7,606 nucleotides of DNA from NCBI GenBank assembly GCA_021822115.1, contig JAJZSA010000092.1, forward strand, positions 1 through 7,606, written 5' to 3'. Both the position numbers and the translations under genes were made by a program. The notes under the pieces were generated by a model, which saw only the letters and a list, made by a program, of their open reading frames with translations, made no database searches and was not told the DNA's origin. This DNA is from Pseudomonadota bacterium. Lineage in GTDB: Bacteria; Pseudomonadota; Gammaproteobacteria; Burkholderiales; Gallionellaceae. How positions within the stretch are numbered: the stretch's first letter is position 1; each line of letters begins with the position of its first letter. This document shows, in pieces, positions 6,118 to 7,606 of the stretch.

Positions 6118-6232
6118 CGTCATACCGGCGCAGGCCGGTATCCAGCGCTTTTATCAAACATGCCGTTTGGTTTTGTCCGTGCTCCGCACGGGCTTTTCAA
6201 TCAACTGGATACCGGCCTGCGCCGGTATGACG
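6118..6232. repeat. Palindromic MITE/REP-like element, copy E2
   Basis: A 115-bp element with perfect 28-bp inverted arms (6118-6145 and 6205-6232), each arm also a hairpin (ATACCGGC, loop CTGC, GCCGGTAT in the right arm). The interior is 59 nt, the same length as in E1, and contains CCGTGC (6177-6182), loop TCC, GCACGG (6186-6191). The fourth stem pair is T6180-A6188, where E1 has C5736-G5744, a compensatory difference. On the plus strand the hairpin is followed by TTTT (6194-6197). The element begins one base beyond the glnS stop codon, so its right-arm hairpin is the first structure in the glnS 3' untranslated region, and its left arm lies 20 bp upstream of the GIY-YIG start. Confidence 0.88.
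6150..6179 (-). promoter_or_regulatory. Possible sigma-70-like promoter inside E2 driving the GIY-YIG gene
   Basis: On the minus strand CGGACA (6179-6174, 4 of 6 matches to TTGACA) is followed after 18 bp by GATAAA (6155-6150, 4 of 6 to TATAAT). It would start transcription near the left arm and lead into the strong ribosome binding site. The match is weak. The -35 part falls in the interior hairpin, which is conserved in E1, whereas the -10 part is not, so it may be chance. Confidence 0.2.
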
Positions 6233-6233
6233 G

Positions 6234-7606
6234 TCAAGCTTGTTCTTTCGCCCACGAATCCTTCAGCGTCACCGTGCGGTTGAACACCAGCTTCTTGCCC
6301 GGCTGGTGGTCGCGGCGGTCGGTGACGAAATAGCCGAGGCGCTCGAACTGGTAGCGCGTCTCCGGTACGGCATCCTGCACGGCAGCCTCGACCCAGCCCT
6401 GCACCACGCTCAGCGAGCCGGGGTTCAGGTAGCGGTGGAAATCGATGTCCTTGTCGGCATCCGGCTCGGACACCGTGAACAGGCGGTCGTATAAACGGAT
6501 CTCCGCCGGCAGCGCATGCTCGCGCGACAGGAAATGGATCACGCCCTTCACCTTACGGCCTTCCGGGTTCTTGCCGAGCGTGTTGTGGTCGATACTGCAT
6601 TTGAGTTCGATGACTTTGCCAGCCGCATCCTTCACCACTTCGTCGCAACGCATCACATAGCTGTGGCGCAGGCGCACTTCGCCGCCCAGCGTGAGGCGCT
6701 TCCAGCCGGCGGGCGGCACTTCGGCGAAGTCTTCCGCTTCAATGAACAGTTCGCTGGAGAACGGCACCACGCGGCTGCCGAACTCGGGATGCTGCGGATG
6801 GAAATCCGCTTCGCGCATCTGCGCGCCTTCGGCATTGGTGATGGTGACCTTGAGCGGATCGATGATGGCCATCACGCGCGGCGCGCGGGCTTCCAGGTCT
6901 TCACGGATCGCGCCTTCCAGCACGGCCAAGTCCACATTGTTCGCGCTCTTGGAGACGCCGATGCGCTTGGCGAATTCGCGGATGCCCTCCGGCGTATAAC
7001 CACGACGGCGCATACCCGAAATCGTCGGCATGCGCGGGTCGTCCCAGCCGCTGACTTTATTCTCGGTGACCAACTGCAACAGCTTGCGCTTGCTGGTGAT
7101 GGTGTATTGCAGTTCCAGGCGCGAGAACTCGTACTGGCGGGGATGGCAGGGGATGGTGATGTTGTCCAGCACCCAGTCGTACAGCGGGCGATGGTCCTCG
7201 AATTCCAGCGTGCAGATGGAATGGGTGATGCCTTCCAGCGCGTCGGAGATGCAGTGGGTGTAGTCGTACATCGGATAGATGCACCACTTGTCGCCGGTGC
7301 GGATGTGGTGCGCACGGCGGATGCGGTAGATGACCGGATCACGCAGGTTGATGTTGGGCGAGGACATGTCGATCTTGGCGCGCAGGACCATGGCGCCGTC
7401 GGCGAATTCGCCCGCCTTCATGCGACGGAACAGGTCGAGGTTGTCGGCCGGTGCACGGTCACGGTTGGGGCTGTTCTTGCCCGGCTCGGTCAGCGTGCCG
7501 CGATATTCGCGCATCTGCTCCGGCGTCAGGTCGTCCACATAGGCCAGCCCCTTGTTGATGAGCTCTTCCGCGAAGCCGTATAGCGCATCGAAATAGTCGG
7601 ACGCCC
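6234..7606 (-). CDS. glnS: Glutaminyl-tRNA synthetase (partial, N-terminus missing)
   Basis: GlnRS is a cytoplasmic class I synthetase that charges tRNA-Gln directly. The 456 residues present run from [19 protein letters not shown] at the right edge to the stop. Compared with the roughly 550-residue E. coli enzyme, about 100 N-terminal residues are outside the window, including the HIGH motif. The GTG at 7538 is an internal Val codon and not a start. Recognisable blocks in order are [40 protein letters not shown] (active-site and specificity region), [17 protein letters not shown], and the second ATP motif as TITSKRKL, where E. coli has [26 protein letters not shown] follows, then the two beta-barrel anticodon-binding domains (about [11 protein letters not shown] to the end). 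The C-terminus [12 protein letters not shown] is typical. Presence of GlnRS means that Gln-tRNA is not made only by the GatCAB route. The stop at 6236-6234 nearly abuts repeat E2, and cysS follows on the same strand beyond the inserted module. Confidence 0.98.
   Translation of the reverse strand, partial: ASDYFDALYGFAEELINKGLAYVDDLTPEQMREYRGTLTEPGKNSPNRDRAPADNLDLFRRMKAGEFADGAMVLRAKIDMSSPNINLRDPVIYRIRRAHHIRTGDKWCIYPMYDYTHCISDALEGITHSICTLEFEDHRPLYDWVLDNITIPCHPRQYEFSRLELQYTITSKRKLLQLVTENKVSGWDDPRMPTISGMRRRGYTPEGIREFAKRIGVSKSANNVDLAVLEGAIREDLEARAPRVMAIIDPLKVTITNAEGAQMREADFHPQHPEFGSRVVPFSSELFIEAEDFAEVPPAGWKRLTLGGEVRLRHSYVMRCDEVVKDAAGKVIELKCSIDHNTLGKNPEGRKVKGVIHFLSREHALPAEIRLYDRLFTVSEPDADKDIDFHRYLNPGSLSVVQGWVEAAVQDAVPETRYQFERLGYFVTDRRDHQPGKKLVFNRTVTLKDSWAKEQA

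Noticed and set aside
6098..6157. N-terminal extension of the GIY-YIG gene from TTG 6157
   Set aside because: It would read through the repeat arm and the strong Shine-Dalgarno. The ATG at 6097 is ideally placed after AGGAGGTGA.
6174..6197. Interior hairpin plus TTTT of E2 as the intrinsic terminator of glnS
   Set aside because: The T-tract follows the hairpin on the plus strand, whereas glnS is transcribed on the minus strand, so it cannot serve as a standard glnS terminator. E1 has the same orientation problem.
5673..6232. CRISPR-like array from the four similar arms
   Set aside because: The arms are inverted pairs, not regularly spaced direct repeats, and the interiors are homologous to each other instead of unique spacers.
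6110..6240. Target-site duplication around E2 or around the whole 5673-6232 module
   Set aside because: I compared the flanking bases and found no direct duplication longer than chance, so no transposition mechanism can be inferred from the ends.
6516..7583. Long plus-strand open frame of 355 codons opposite glnS
   Set aside because: It is the antisense shadow of a clearly recognisable glnS. It is His/Ala/Arg/Val-rich with no recognisable domain, and such frames are common opposite GC-rich genes.

Overview
The window looks like chromosome of a moderately GC-rich proteobacterium. The style of the GlnRS and CysRS proteins and of the pilus genes suggests a betaproteobacterium, but this is recognition from memory and not a database match. 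It holds two oppositely transcribed blocks that meet tail to tail at about 4280, plus a small insertion-like module inside the second block.

Block 1 (plus strand, 1-4280) is the distal part of an operon for a type IV pilus / type II secretion-like assembly machine. Its order is: a GspL/PilM-PilN-like inner-membrane protein (5' end outside the window), a PilO/GspM-like inner-membrane protein, a small exported MshK/PilP-like protein, a large Cys-rich minor pseudopilin of the PilX/GspK type, and a classical G^FTLVE prepilin. The genes overlap by ATGA start-stop junctions or nearly touch, so they are probably co-transcribed and translationally coupled. The first three would form the inner-membrane alignment platform and periplasmic connector. 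The last two would be fibre or tip subunits processed by a prepilin peptidase encoded elsewhere. The exact system (MSHA-like pilus or a divergent T2SS) cannot be fixed from this window.

Block 2 (minus strand, 7606-4277) carries glnS (N-terminal part outside the window), a 96-residue GIY-YIG nuclease-superfamily gene, and cysS. The small gene is bracketed by two copies, in the same orientation, of a 115-117 bp palindromic element (E1 5673-5789, E2 6118-6232). Each element has 28-29 bp inverted arms, each arm is itself a hairpin, and a 59-nt interior contains a further hairpin. One base pair of that interior hairpin differs between the copies by a compensatory change. Removing 5673-6232 would leave glnS and cysS about 17 bp apart, so the simplest history is a glnS-cysS operon invaded by a repeat / GIY-YIG / repeat module. 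This is the most interesting part of the window.

I saw no tRNA, rRNA, CRISPR array or conventional transposase. No gene-free stretch exceeds 300 bases.
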